This document shows positions 14,242-22,549 of a DNA stretch of 23,033 bases, in pieces. The notes under the pieces were generated by a model that was not told the origin of the DNA, ran no database searches, and was given only the letters and a program-made list of their open reading frames with translations. The stretch spans positions 1-23,033 of the forward strand of contig CALGUD010000094.1 of the NCBI GenBank assembly GCA_937901915.1, read 5' to 3'. The position numbers and the translations under genes are program-made. This DNA is from an uncultured Flavobacteriaceae bacterium (GTDB lineage Bacteria > Bacteroidota > Bacteroidia > Flavobacteriales > Flavobacteriaceae). Every line of letters begins with the position of its first letter. Positions within the stretch are counted from its first letter, which is position 1.

Positions 14242-16110
14242 TTGAGGCTAAACCTATTTGTGATAATCATTTCACTTACAACTTTGGTTAAATGTTATTC
14301 ACAGGATTCTATAGATGTCTATAATGAGAATAGCCATAAAGAATTTTTGGATATACTCACAAATTCCAAAGACAATTTATATAAAGATATACTTGGAAAG
14401 TACAATATTTTTCTTGAGAATAATCCGGAAAACATTCAAGCCAAAATAGAACGCTGTGAGTTTATAGGCAATGCATATTTGGATGAATATGATGACTACA
14501 ATTACAACTATGCAGAATATGAAGCTTGTATAAATGAACTTTATAAGCTTTATCCAGACAATCCTAAAGTGATAGTCTATAAGGCCCAAAACGTATATGA
14601 CGATTCACTAAAAATTATACTGGATGCTGCCGAAGCCAGTATTAAATTAAACATTGATGAATGGAAGCCTGAACAAATAGCTAAAATTTATCATATGCAG
14701 GCGCAGCAAAATGCAGATAAAAATGCCTTGCTTGCAATAACATATGCACGGAAAGCTATTAAAAACAACGACAGTTTAGACCTTTCTCTTTTAATAGCAA
14801 AAGCGTATAAGGATTTAAAAATCACATCCGAAGCCGTTTCAACTTTGTCTGAGAAAATTGATAATAAAGTAGAACCCTGGATTTTAAAGCAAAAGGCCGA
14901 CCTTTTTCTTCAATTAGGTGAATCGGGGAAGGCTTTAGCTATATATGAACGACTTCATAGTGAAGACTCAACGTACATTATTAACAGTGATTTATCTAAA
15001 GCATTTTCTGAAATTGGAGACTATAAAGCTGCACGAGTATACCTTTTAAAAGACACTATTCCGGAATGGAATAAAAATACTTCAATTCAAAATTTACTGA
15101 GCTTCGATATAGAACATTCCACGCCTTCACAAGCTCTTATTACCTACAGGCGGATGGAAGATCTAAGTTTCTATGACGATTTTTTTGGAGTTAAACGCAT
15201 TAAAATATTTTTTCAGGATCCATTTCTTCAATTTTCTTTTAACGATCTCATGCACATAGGTGTTTTACTGCTTTTTATAGCTGTCCTTTTTTTAGTGCCT
15301 TACCTGTGGATACTTCCCATTTTCGGAATAGGCACTTATTTAAGCAGAAGAGGGAAAAATGTGAAAACAGCGTTACCATTTAATTGGAATTTGAAGCATT
15401 TTTGGATTTTTAGTTTTCTCTATCTTCTTATAGCTTTCGTTCTAATTATTTTGTTTGAATACCAGCAAACCATTAACTATTATTTTGATGTTATTACGTA
15501 TTACGGTTCAGATGAAATAAGTGATGCTGGGGTAAGCGCAGAAATTACCCTTTCATTTATGCTTTTAATGGCAATTGCTACTTTTTCATTTTTTAATAAG
15601 GAAAGAATTAAATACCTGTATCGATCCCGTATAAAGGTAACCCGGCTTATGGTAATGGGATTAGGATTTGTTGTTTTTAACCTCTTATTTTTATATGTAT
15701 ACAAGTCAGCATTTGGCGGAGCAGAAGAAATTAATGCATATTGTGCTTTAAATATTCGGGAATCCATCATAGCATTGATTGATAAATACGGTATTATTTC
15801 AACATTTTTATTGGTTGCAGTGTTGGTTCCGGTCTATGAAGAAGTGATTTTCAGGGGAATTGTGCTATCATCAACAGAAAAACATATTGGGTTTATAAGT
15901 GCCAATATTTTGCAGGCAATTTTTTTTGCACTTATTCATGACAGTCTGTTTTTATTTCCTTTCTATTTTCTCTTTGGTTTAATCTGCGGTTATTTAGCCA
16001 GAAAAAGTGGAGGTTTATTGGGCGGAATTATTTTTCATTCTATAAATAATTCACTGGCGGTATTATCCATCTATTATATTATGAATTTAAAGTTTGTTCC
16101 TGGCTTATAA
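14242..16110 (+). CDS. Secreted TPR-like domain fused to a CPBP intramembrane protease
   Basis: A 622-residue two-part protein. It starts with TTG at 14242; the next in-frame ATG is codon 152, too late because a signal-like segment (about 4-21, ending CYSQ) and the repeat region lie before it. Residues about 35-290 are helical and TPR-like (for example 66-108, 143-176, 214-265), with acidic and Tyr-rich stretches. About seven or eight membrane helices follow from residue 338. The C-terminal CPBP (Abi/CAAX-protease-like) domain has EEVIFR (533-538: Glu533, Glu534, Arg538), FxxxH (Phe562 to His566) and HxxxN (His599 to Asn603), so all three motifs are intact. This implies a glutamate/His membrane protease with an N-terminal, probably periplasmic, TPR domain for partner binding; that topology is inferred. 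It is last in the aroC operon (32-bp gap). Its 3' end overlaps the convergent DCC gene by 32 bp. Confidence 0.88.
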   Translation: MRLNLFVIIISLTTLVKCYSQDSIDVYNENSHKEFLDILTNSKDNLYKDILGKYNIFLENNPENIQAKIERCEFIGNAYLDEYDDYNYNYAEYEACINELYKLYPDNPKVIVYKAQNVYDDSLKIILDAAEASIKLNIDEWKPEQIAKIYHMQAQQNADKNALLAITYARKAIKNNDSLDLSLLIAKAYKDLKITSEAVSTLSEKIDNKVEPWILKQKADLFLQLGESGKALAIYERLHSEDSTYIINSDLSKAFSEIGDYKAARVYLLKDTIPEWNKNTSIQNLLSFDIEHSTPSQALITYRRMEDLSFYDDFFGVKRIKIFFQDPFLQFSFNDLMHIGVLLLFIAVLFLVPYLWILPIFGIGTYLSRRGKNVKTALPFNWNLKHFWIFSFLYLLIAFVLIILFEYQQTINYYFDVITYYGSDEISDAGVSAEITLSFMLLMAIATFSFFNKERIKYLYRSRIKVTRLMVMGLGFVVFNLLFLYVYKSAFGGAEEINAYCALNIRESIIALIDKYGIISTFLLVAVLVPVYEEVIFRGIVLSSTEKHIGFISANILQAIFFALIHDSLFLFPFYFLFGLICGYLARKSGGLLGGIIFHSINNSLAVLSIYYIMNLKFVPGL

Positions 16111-16513
16111 ACTTAGCCTTCATTTCAGGGGTAGGAATCATGCACTCTTCTTTTTTACCAAACCATTTGTAGCGGTTCCTGGCTATAAAATCATAAATCC
16201 AATCCCTTACGGAAACTGGTAAAATGTATGTAAAAACATTTAGAATCTGCCAGATTCCACCTAAATCATTGGCAATCTCAATAGCTGCTGAAGATTTTGT
16301 GTAATAAGCAATGTTTGGTTCGACCAATATGATAGAATCTACTGTAGAAGTGTCTATCCCCCGTTCTTCAACCATTTTTTTTCCAATCTCACTCTGTAAT
16401 GGAGCAAATCTGAAAATATCTTTCTTATCGCGTTTTATGACAAATTGAACGGATGAATTGCATAAGTTACAAACACCGTCAAACAAAATGATCTTTTTAC
16501 CTGGTTCAAGCAT
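16079..16513 (-). CDS. DCC family thiol-disulfide oxidoreductase (DUF393)
   Basis: A 144-residue small redox-like protein. The family-defining DGVCNLC motif is at 12-18 (Asp12, Cys15, Cys18), just after the first beta strand, as in thioredoxin-like folds. Downstream are RFAPLQSEIG (35-44), YTKSSAAIE (71-79) and a C-terminal ECMIPTPEMK segment typical of the family. There is no signal peptide, so it is probably cytoplasmic. Its partner and reaction are unknown. It is convergent with the CPBP gene, with 32 bp of shared coding sequence. Upstream, TAACTTTA at 16525-16518 resembles a -7 element but is only 4 bp from the ATG, so it is not called. The gene is preceded by a repeat mosaic. Confidence 0.92.
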   Translation of the reverse strand: MLEPGKKIILFDGVCNLCNSSVQFVIKRDKKDIFRFAPLQSEIGKKMVEERGIDTSTVDSIILVEPNIAYYTKSSAAIEIANDLGGIWQILNVFTYILPVSVRDWIYDFIARNRYKWFGKKEECMIPTPEMKAKFISQEQTLNS

Positions 16514-16546
16514 ACTGTAAAGTTACGAAATGTTGGTGTTAGGTTT

Positions 16547-16560
16547 TTGTTAATTGTTGA
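16547..16560. repeat. Heptamer pair TTGTTRA
   Basis: TTGTTAA (16547-16553) and TTGTTGA (16554-16560). The 12-base core is the reverse complement of the ATTAACA pair at 10928-10941 plus the next base. Confidence 0.6.
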
Positions 16561-16648
16561 TTTGGTGAGTGAGTTAAGGTCTCCTCTGGCTACCAATGGG
16601 AAGGATTGCTTTAGTAACTTAATAATTTGTTATATTAAATAATTTAGT

Positions 16649-16676
16649 GTTCACTGTTCAGTAATCAGTAATCAGC
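16649..16676. repeat. Heptamer block of four diverging units
   Basis: GTTCACT (16649-16655), GTTCAGT (16656-16662), AATCAGT (16663-16669) and AATCAGC (16670-16676). Neighbouring units differ by one or two bases, as if the word drifted along the array. Confidence 0.85.
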
Positions 16677-16681
16677 TTTTA

Positions 16682-16718
16682 GTCTTGTGTGTCTTGCGTC
16701 TTTAGTCTGGTATCTGTC
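16682..16718. repeat. Heptamer block GTCTNNN x5
   Basis: GTCTTGT (16682-16688), a GT insertion, GTCTTGC (16691-16697), GTCTTTA (16698-16704), GTCTGGT (16705-16711) and a diverged ATCTGTC (16712-16718). Its reverse complement closely resembles the AAGACNN block at 10886-10913. Confidence 0.82.
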
Positions 16719-16728
16719 ATGGGTATGC

Positions 16729-16756
16729 TCATCCGTCACCCGACACCGGTCATCCG
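16729..16756. repeat. Heptamer block TCAYCCG x4
   Basis: TCATCCG (16729-16735), TCACCCG (16736-16742), a diverged ACACCGG (16743-16749) and TCATCCG (16750-16756). It is more G+C rich than its surroundings. Confidence 0.8.
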
Positions 16757-16764
16757 GCTTCACA

Positions 16765-16792
16765 ACTCTGCACTCTAAACTCATAACCAGGA
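16765..16792. repeat. Heptamer block ACTCNNN abutting the mutS2 stop
   Basis: ACTCTGC (16765-16771), ACTCTAA (16772-16778), ACTCATA (16779-16785) and a weak ACCAGGA (16786-16792). The array phase ends exactly where the mutS2 stop codon (16793-16795) begins. Confidence 0.72.
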
Positions 16793-18967
16793 CTACTTCT
16801 TAGCTTCTACTAATTCCAATTGGTCCATACTTACACTGGTTGTAAATAGTCCATAATTTACGATGGCTTTATTTTTTTCTATAGTATCTATACTTCCTAC
16901 GGCTTTTCCATCAATTAGGCGGACCCTGTCTCCAACTTTAAAAACAGGCCTTGGCTTATTTTCTTCTTTTTTTACCTGCTTCTGTTTTTCAACTTTTTTC
17001 CGTTCGCGTATAACCTTTACTTCCTTCTCAACTTCTTTCTCAACCTTTTGTTTTTTTACTTTTTCCTCTTTCTTTTCGGCAACGGTTTTTACTTTCCGTT
17101 TGGAGTTTTCAGTTTCCACTATTCTCAAAAACTCTGCAATTAAAGGTCTTCGTTTTTTGTTGCTAAAGTATTTTTCTGAAATATCGTTGATTTTATTACC
17201 AAGATGTACCATACGTTGGTTATGGTCATAGAGTTCCTGGTAATTTTCAAGTTTAGACTTTACCTTAATGTTGAGTTCTTCCAGCCGTTTGGCTTCTTCA
17301 CGGGCTTTTACCTCTTCATCTTTTAACGCAGATGAAGTTTTTTCCATTTTACTGCGCTCTTTTTGTAATTTGGCAATGGTAGCATCAAATCGTATTTTTC
17401 CCCTTTCAATCTTCTTTTTCGCCCGGTTGATGAGTCCGTATGGAATACCGTTTTTCTGGGCAACTTCAAATGTAAATGAACTCCCTGCTTCACCTAACAC
17501 AAGCCTGAATACGGGTTCAAGGGTCTTATTGTCAAATTGCATATTGGCATTTGTAGCATAAGGTAATTCATTGGCCAGAAGCTTTAGGTTTGAATAATGG
17601 GTTGTAATGATACCAAATGCCTCCCTATGATAAAATTCCTCTAAAAAAGTCTCTGCTAAGGCTCCTCCAAGTTCAGGATCACTTCCGGTGCCAAATTCAT
17701 CAATTAAAAACAATGTTCTTGCATTGCATTTTTTGAGAAAATAGTTCATGTTTTTAAGCCTGTAACTATAAGTGCTTAAATGGTTTTCTATGGATTGATT
17801 GTCGCCTATATCTGTTAGGATCCTGTCAAATAAACAAACTTCACTGCGCTCGTGTACCGGAACAAGCATACCGCTTTGCAGCATTAACTGGAGTAGTCCG
17901 ACTGTTTTTAGGGTAATACTCTTTCCGCCTGCATTTGGTCCTGAAATAACTATAATCCTGTTTTCATTATGCAATTGGATGCTTTGCGGATATGTTTTTT
18001 CACCTTTTTTCTTGTTGGTTAAATAGAGAAGGGGGTGGTACGCATCTATGAGGTTTAATCGCTTTTCTTCCGAAATTTTTGGAAGGATTGCGTTCATTTT
18101 ATGGGCATAAGCAGCTTTGGCTGCCACAACATCAATAAGGGTCAGAAACTCCTGGTAATTTTCCAGAAGAGGCACAAAAGGACGTATGAAATCAGTAAGC
18201 GCTTTTAATATACGTTTCACTTCTTCTGTTTCTTCGTACTCCAGGTTATTGAGTTCACGGGAATGCTGAAGTGTAACCTCAGGTTCAATGTATACGATAC
18301 TGCCCGTTTTAGAACTTCCCATGATGCTGCCTTTTATCTTTCGCCTGTGCATCGCTTTAACGGCGAGCACTCGCCTGTTATCTACAACAGATTCCCTTAT
18401 GTCATCCAGATAGTCGGCAGAAGCGTAAGAACTCAGTGCACTGCTGAAACTTTGATTTATTTTTCCTTTTACAGAGTGTATTTGTTTCCTGATATTAGAT
18501 AAATCATCAGAGGCATCATCCTTTACTTCGCCAAAGCGATCTATAACTTTATCAATTTCCTTTACAATCTCTTTGGTAAACTCAATTTTATCTGATGTAA
18601 AATACAGCGTAGGGTAATATTCTTTAAATTTTTTATAAAAGGTTATATGTGTATTTACAGTATTGGAAATCGACGAAATTTTTCTAAAACCATTAATTTC
18701 AATCTGTGCGCCTTCAACTCTTAAAAGTTTTATTTCTGATGAAATACTATCAAAGTAATGGCCTGGAATGCTATTTTCATTCTGAAAAGAAGCCAGGTAT
18801 TCATTCGTGAGGTTTAAAGCATTAAGCAACTCGCCTCTTTCATCAAAAGGAGTTATATCTAAAGCCTTCTCTTTGCCCGGTTCAGTAGTGCACAATTCTG
18901 AAATTTGATCCAAAACTGTATAAAATTCCAGGTCTTGCAGGGTTTTTGAAAGTATTTTCTTAATCAA
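16793..18967 (-). CDS. mutS2: MutS2-type DNA-binding ATPase lacking the Smr domain
   Basis: MutS2 proteins are MutS-like ATPases that act on recombination intermediates or stalled ribosomes rather than mismatch repair. The 724 residues show the helical core (about 1-300), Walker A GPNAGGKS (343-350), Walker B LIDEFGTGSD (421-430, Asp423 and Glu424) and a switch His457 in the TTHYSN segment, then a coiled coil (about 515-600). After residue 620 comes a Lys/Glu-rich linker (622-670) and a small KOW-like beta domain (674-720). The C-terminal Smr nuclease domain is absent, since the frame stops right after the KOW-like part. The start is TTG at 18967; an in-frame stop lies two codons upstream, and the first ATG is codon 206. 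The protein from TTG reads as a normal family N-terminus (LSKTLQDLEF at 6-15). A -7 element lies 28 bp upstream. It is a single-gene unit. Confidence 0.94.
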   Translation of the reverse strand: MIKKILSKTLQDLEFYTVLDQISELCTTEPGKEKALDITPFDERGELLNALNLTNEYLASFQNENSIPGHYFDSISSEIKLLRVEGAQIEINGFRKISSISNTVNTHITFYKKFKEYYPTLYFTSDKIEFTKEIVKEIDKVIDRFGEVKDDASDDLSNIRKQIHSVKGKINQSFSSALSSYASADYLDDIRESVVDNRRVLAVKAMHRRKIKGSIMGSSKTGSIVYIEPEVTLQHSRELNNLEYEETEEVKRILKALTDFIRPFVPLLENYQEFLTLIDVVAAKAAYAHKMNAILPKISEEKRLNLIDAYHPLLYLTNKKKGEKTYPQSIQLHNENRIIVISGPNAGGKSITLKTVGLLQLMLQSGMLVPVHERSEVCLFDRILTDIGDNQSIENHLSTYSYRLKNMNYFLKKCNARTLFLIDEFGTGSDPELGGALAETFLEEFYHREAFGIITTHYSNLKLLANELPYATNANMQFDNKTLEPVFRLVLGEAGSSFTFEVAQKNGIPYGLINRAKKKIERGKIRFDATIAKLQKERSKMEKTSSALKDEEVKAREEAKRLEELNIKVKSKLENYQELYDHNQRMVHLGNKINDISEKYFSNKKRRPLIAEFLRIVETENSKRKVKTVAEKKEEKVKKQKVEKEVEKEVKVIRERKKVEKQKQVKKEENKPRPVFKVGDRVRLIDGKAVGSIDTIEKNKAIVNYGLFTTSVSMDQLELVEAKK

Positions 18968-18995
18968 AATTTAAATAACTATTTTTAAATCGATA

Positions 18996-19003
18996 CAAAA
19001 GTA
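18996..19003 (-). promoter_or_regulatory. Putative -7 element for mutS2
   Basis: TACTTTTG on the minus strand matches TAnnTTTG exactly. It sits 28 bp upstream of the TTG start codon. The -33 region shows only TTTA about 20 bp upstream. It supports a start near 18967 rather than an internal ATG. Confidence 0.55.
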
Positions 19004-19032
19004 CATATCTTTCCATTTATAATTAAACCGAA

Positions 19033-21324
19033 ATGCCAACTAACCAACAAATCATTGCCGCTTTAAAGGAAGAGTTACTTCAGTTAAAGCGCAAACACGT
19101 TTCATTTTATCATGAAATTAAGAATCTGGAGCAGAAGATTGATAAGCTGGAACAAGCGGAGATTCCAAGTGTCACCGCAGATGATACTATTAAGAAGCCT
19201 GTAGAAAAGGAAACTGTAAAAGAAGAAACTTTACAGCCAAAGCCTGTATCCACCGTAGAAAAGCAATTACCTGTTACCCCGGTTAAACCAACAAAGGAAA
19301 AGGTAAACATGGAATCTTTTATAGGGGAAAACCTGGTGGCAAAAATCGGGATACTCATTACCGTAATCGGTGTAGCTATTGGGGGAAAGTATGCTATAGA
19401 CAACGATTTGATAAGTCCGTTAACGCGGATTATTCTAGGCTACATGTTAGGAATTGGCCTGGTAGTGTTTGCACTGAAATTAAAGGAAAAGTATACAAGT
19501 TTCAGTGCGGTATTGCTTAGCGGATCGATGGCAATTTTCTATTTTATCACCTATTTTGCACATACTTTGTACGGGCTTATACCCCAGGGATTAGCCTTTG
19601 CCTTGATGCTACTTTTTACCAGTTTTACTGTTGTCTCTGCTATACATTATAAAAAGCAGGTTATAGCTGTCATAGGTTTAGTGGGTGCATATGCAATACC
19701 TTTCTTTTTAAGTAATGATTCAGGGAATGCTTTGGTGCTATTCAGCTATATGGCTATTATAAATATAGGTATTTTGGTAGTAGCCTATAAGCAATATTGG
19801 AAAGTGCTTTATATCCTGGCATTTAGTTTTACCTGGCTCATTTACCTTGCCTGGTTTTTTGATAGTTATTATACTGAAGGATATTTTACAACAGGCTTAT
19901 CTTTTGCGACTATTTTCTTCCTGATCTTTTACATTACTTTTTTGGCGTACAAGCTTGTAAAAAAGGAAGACTTTAATTATGGAGATGTTATATTGCTTCT
20001 TTTGAATTCTTTTATTTATTACGGTGTAGGGTATAATATACTATTGGATCATGAAACCGGTGTACATCTTTTAGGCATTTTTACCGTATTTAATGCCCTT
20101 ATACATTTTATAGCAGGAGTTCTTATTTACAAAGCTGCTCATGAGAAAAAAACATTGTTTTATACCGTCTTCGGGTTAGTTATTGTTTTCTTAACCATAG
20201 CAGTTCCGGTACAACTGGATGGCCATTGGGTAACTTTATTGTGGATAGCGGAGGCCGCACTTCTTTACTGGATAGGAACAACTAAAAACATCAAAATGTA
20301 TAGATCAATGACCTATGCATTATTGGCAATAGCTTCATTAAGCCTTTTTTATGACTGGTCCGAAAACTATAATAGCTATAATTATGATTACTTGACCCCA
20401 ATTTTTAATATACAGTTCTTAACATCACTTATATTTACAGGGGCACTTGTATTTATTAACTATGTGTATTATAAATATGCATCTGAGAAAACGAATGTAG
20501 TAAGTGTTCTCTTTGGATTGCTGTTAACTTTTGTTATTTACATGACATTTCAATTAGAGATAGATAATTATTTTAATAAGTTAGACATCGATTATAATAC
20601 CAAAATCTTAAAATCTGATACTATTATTTCTTATTATAAGGACTATAAAATAATATGGAATTTAAATTACCTGCTTTTCTTTTTGAGTATTTTTTCTGTT
20701 TTAAACATAAAAAAGTTTAAAATAAAGGTCTTGGGCGATGTGAATATTGTTTTAAATGCATTCTCAATGATATATGCTCTTTCCTGGGGATTATTTGTAT
20801 TGAGCCAGTTAAGAGAAAATTATTTGTATCACAATGGTATTGAAACTCTGTTTTATTTAACAGGGAATGCTATTTTTATCCGGTATGTTTTTCTGTTTTT
20901 TGCCGGATTATTGCTGTATTGTTGTTACCTCTACATTAAAAAAGATTACGTAGCGACTGTGATTAAGAAAAACTTCAGGTTGTTCTTTGCCTTTATATTG
21001 TTGTGGATATTGTCGAGTGAACTTTTACACTGGCTGGATTTTGCAGGAAATGAAGCCCAGTATAAATTAAGCTTAAGCATTTTCTGGGGTATTTATTCAT
21101 TGGCACTTATTGTATATGGAATCTGGAAACGGGATAAACTAATAAGAGTAGCCGGAATTGTTGTGTTTGGTATAACGCTTGTTAAGTTGTTTTTCTATGA
21201 TATAGCACATTTATCAACTATTTCAAAAACCATTGTATTCATTGCTTTAGGATTACTTTTATTAATCATTTCGTTCCTATACAATAAATACACCTCAATT
21301 ATATCTCAGGATGACAAAAATTAA
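19033..21324 (+). CDS. DUF2339 polytopic membrane protein
   Basis: A 763-residue integral membrane protein of the DUF2339 family, function unknown. Residues 5-45 form a charged coiled coil, and 45-92 a Pro/Lys/Glu-rich linker; both are probably cytoplasmic. The conserved family entry segment GENLVAKIGILI is at 98-109, followed by VAIGGKYAIDNDLISP (114-129). From there to the end there are about 20 hydrophobic segments with Tyr-rich short loops. No catalytic motif is apparent. The DUF3999 gene starts inside its last codons (14-bp overlap). DUF2339 and DUF3999 genes are known to be neighbours in other phyla too, suggesting a joint membrane complex. Divergent from mutS2 across 65 bp; only a weak TATCTTTC resembles a promoter on this strand. 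Confidence 0.88.
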   Translation: MPTNQQIIAALKEELLQLKRKHVSFYHEIKNLEQKIDKLEQAEIPSVTADDTIKKPVEKETVKEETLQPKPVSTVEKQLPVTPVKPTKEKVNMESFIGENLVAKIGILITVIGVAIGGKYAIDNDLISPLTRIILGYMLGIGLVVFALKLKEKYTSFSAVLLSGSMAIFYFITYFAHTLYGLIPQGLAFALMLLFTSFTVVSAIHYKKQVIAVIGLVGAYAIPFFLSNDSGNALVLFSYMAIINIGILVVAYKQYWKVLYILAFSFTWLIYLAWFFDSYYTEGYFTTGLSFATIFFLIFYITFLAYKLVKKEDFNYGDVILLLLNSFIYYGVGYNILLDHETGVHLLGIFTVFNALIHFIAGVLIYKAAHEKKTLFYTVFGLVIVFLTIAVPVQLDGHWVTLLWIAEAALLYWIGTTKNIKMYRSMTYALLAIASLSLFYDWSENYNSYNYDYLTPIFNIQFLTSLIFTGALVFINYVYYKYASEKTNVVSVLFGLLLTFVIYMTFQLEIDNYFNKLDIDYNTKILKSDTIISYYKDYKIIWNLNYLLFFLSIFSVLNIKKFKIKVLGDVNIVLNAFSMIYALSWGLFVLSQLRENYLYHNGIETLFYLTGNAIFIRYVFLFFAGLLLYCCYLYIKKDYVATVIKKNFRLFFAFILLWILSSELLHWLDFAGNEAQYKLSLSIFWGIYSLALIVYGIWKRDKLIRVAGIVVFGITLVKLFFYDIAHLSTISKTIVFIALGLLLLIISFLYNKYTSIISQDDKN

Positions 21325-22549
21325 ATTACAAAATGTGTTGGTTTTAGTTTTTACACTCATAACAACACATAGTTTTTCGCAATTGAAAGACTACAATTAT
21401 AAAGCTGAAATAGAGAATGTAAACGATACCTGGCATATTCTCAATTTGCCACAGGAATCTTTTGCTTTAATGCAATGTAATTATGCTGCCGTACGGATTT
21501 ATGGTCTTTCTGAAACAGACACAATTGAAATTCCGTACATTATAGAAACACTTTCAGATAAGCAGATATACACCAAAGTTCCGGTTACAGTAGTAAATCG
21601 TGCTAAAACTGCAGAAGGTACTTATTTTACCCTTCAAAATGAAAATACCAGAAGCATTAATGAAATTGAGTTAAACTTTAAGGAAGAAAATTTTGACTGG
21701 ACAGCAAAAGTTGAAGGCAGCCATGACAATAGTGAATGGTTTACCATATCTGAAAAGGAACGCCTGGTTGCTTTAAAAAGAGATGAAGTAGATTTTAAAG
21801 CTACTACTATTAAGTTTCCGATGGTAAATTATAAGTTTATCAGAATTCATTTGCAAGGAACACAAGAAGCAAATTTAACAGAAGCTTTAATTTTTGAAAA
21901 AGAAGTAATAAAAGGGGAGGAGCAGTTTTTTGAAATGCGGAGTCAAAATGTATCTGAAGAAAAAAGCACAAAAAGAACTATGGTATCAGTTCATTTACAA
22001 GATAGTGTACCCGTTTCCAGGATTATAGTGCCCGTTGATACGGAAATGGATTATTACCGGCGTGTTCATTTAAAAACCGTGAGAGATAGTATTATTATAG
22101 AAAACCATACCAGGTATAATTATGAGAGTTTAGGCTCTTACGATATAAGTTCTTACGAAGAGAATGAAATTTACCTTGAAAATGTGTGTGTGAATAATTT
22201 AATACTTGAAATTGAGAATATGGATAATCATCCATTACCAATTGGTAAAATTAAAGTAAGTGGTAATCCGGTACAATTAAAAGCACGGTTTCCAGCGGAC
22301 AAAATGAAATATGTCCTGGCAATAGGGAATGAAAGAGTGCATGCTCCGCAATACGATATTGCAGGGTTTAAAAATAATATCCCGGACAGCCCTGCTCTAT
22401 TGACTGTTGGTAATTTTAAAGATATAGAAAAAGAGGAAAAAAAGAAAAATACCCCCGTTTTACCTTTTCCTAAATATGTATTATGGATTATCTTAATAGC
22501 AGTAATTGTGATACTTGGATTTTTTACTTCTAAAATGTTGAAAAAATAA
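21311..22549 (+). CDS. DUF3999 family exported, membrane-anchored protein
   Basis: A 412-residue protein with a signal peptide (about 1-23, likely cut at HSFS|Q), a large beta-rich extracytoplasmic region and a C-terminal membrane helix (about 388-406) followed by a short basic tail. This gives an N-out, C-in topology. Residues about 110-200 resemble a discoidin-like (F5/8 type C) sheet, with VEGSHDNSEWFTI (133-145) and YKFIRIHLQG (173-182); this resemblance is by eye only. The start ATG overlaps the DUF2339 gene by 14 bp and its stop overlaps the ung start by 1 bp, so all three genes are probably co-translated. Function unknown; the pairing suggests it is the periplasmic partner of the DUF2339 protein. 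Confidence 0.85.
   Translation: MTKIKLQNVLVLVFTLITTHSFSQLKDYNYKAEIENVNDTWHILNLPQESFALMQCNYAAVRIYGLSETDTIEIPYIIETLSDKQIYTKVPVTVVNRAKTAEGTYFTLQNENTRSINEIELNFKEENFDWTAKVEGSHDNSEWFTISEKERLVALKRDEVDFKATTIKFPMVNYKFIRIHLQGTQEANLTEALIFEKEVIKGEEQFFEMRSQNVSEEKSTKRTMVSVHLQDSVPVSRIIVPVDTEMDYYRRVHLKTVRDSIIIENHTRYNYESLGSYDISSYEENEIYLENVCVNNLILEIENMDNHPLPIGKIKVSGNPVQLKARFPADKMKYVLAIGNERVHAPQYDIAGFKNNIPDSPALLTVGNFKDIEKEEKKKNTPVLPFPKYVLWIILIAVIVILGFFTSKMLKK

Noticed and set aside
16079..16513. DCC gene as a misannotated antisense frame because of the 3' overlap
   Set aside because: The DGVCNLC motif, normal family length and typical C-terminal PTPEMK segment show it is real; only 32 bp are shared with the CPBP gene.
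16518..16525. TAACTTTA as promoter of the DCC gene
   Set aside because: It differs from TAnnTTTG at the last base, lacks a -33 TTTG and is only 4 bp from the ATG; possible for a leaderless mRNA but not supportable.
17268..17561. Plus-strand open frames inside mutS2, and similar antisense frames across other genes
   Set aside because: They are antisense shadows of strongly conserved genes, with Ser/Phe-rich low-complexity translations and no family motifs.
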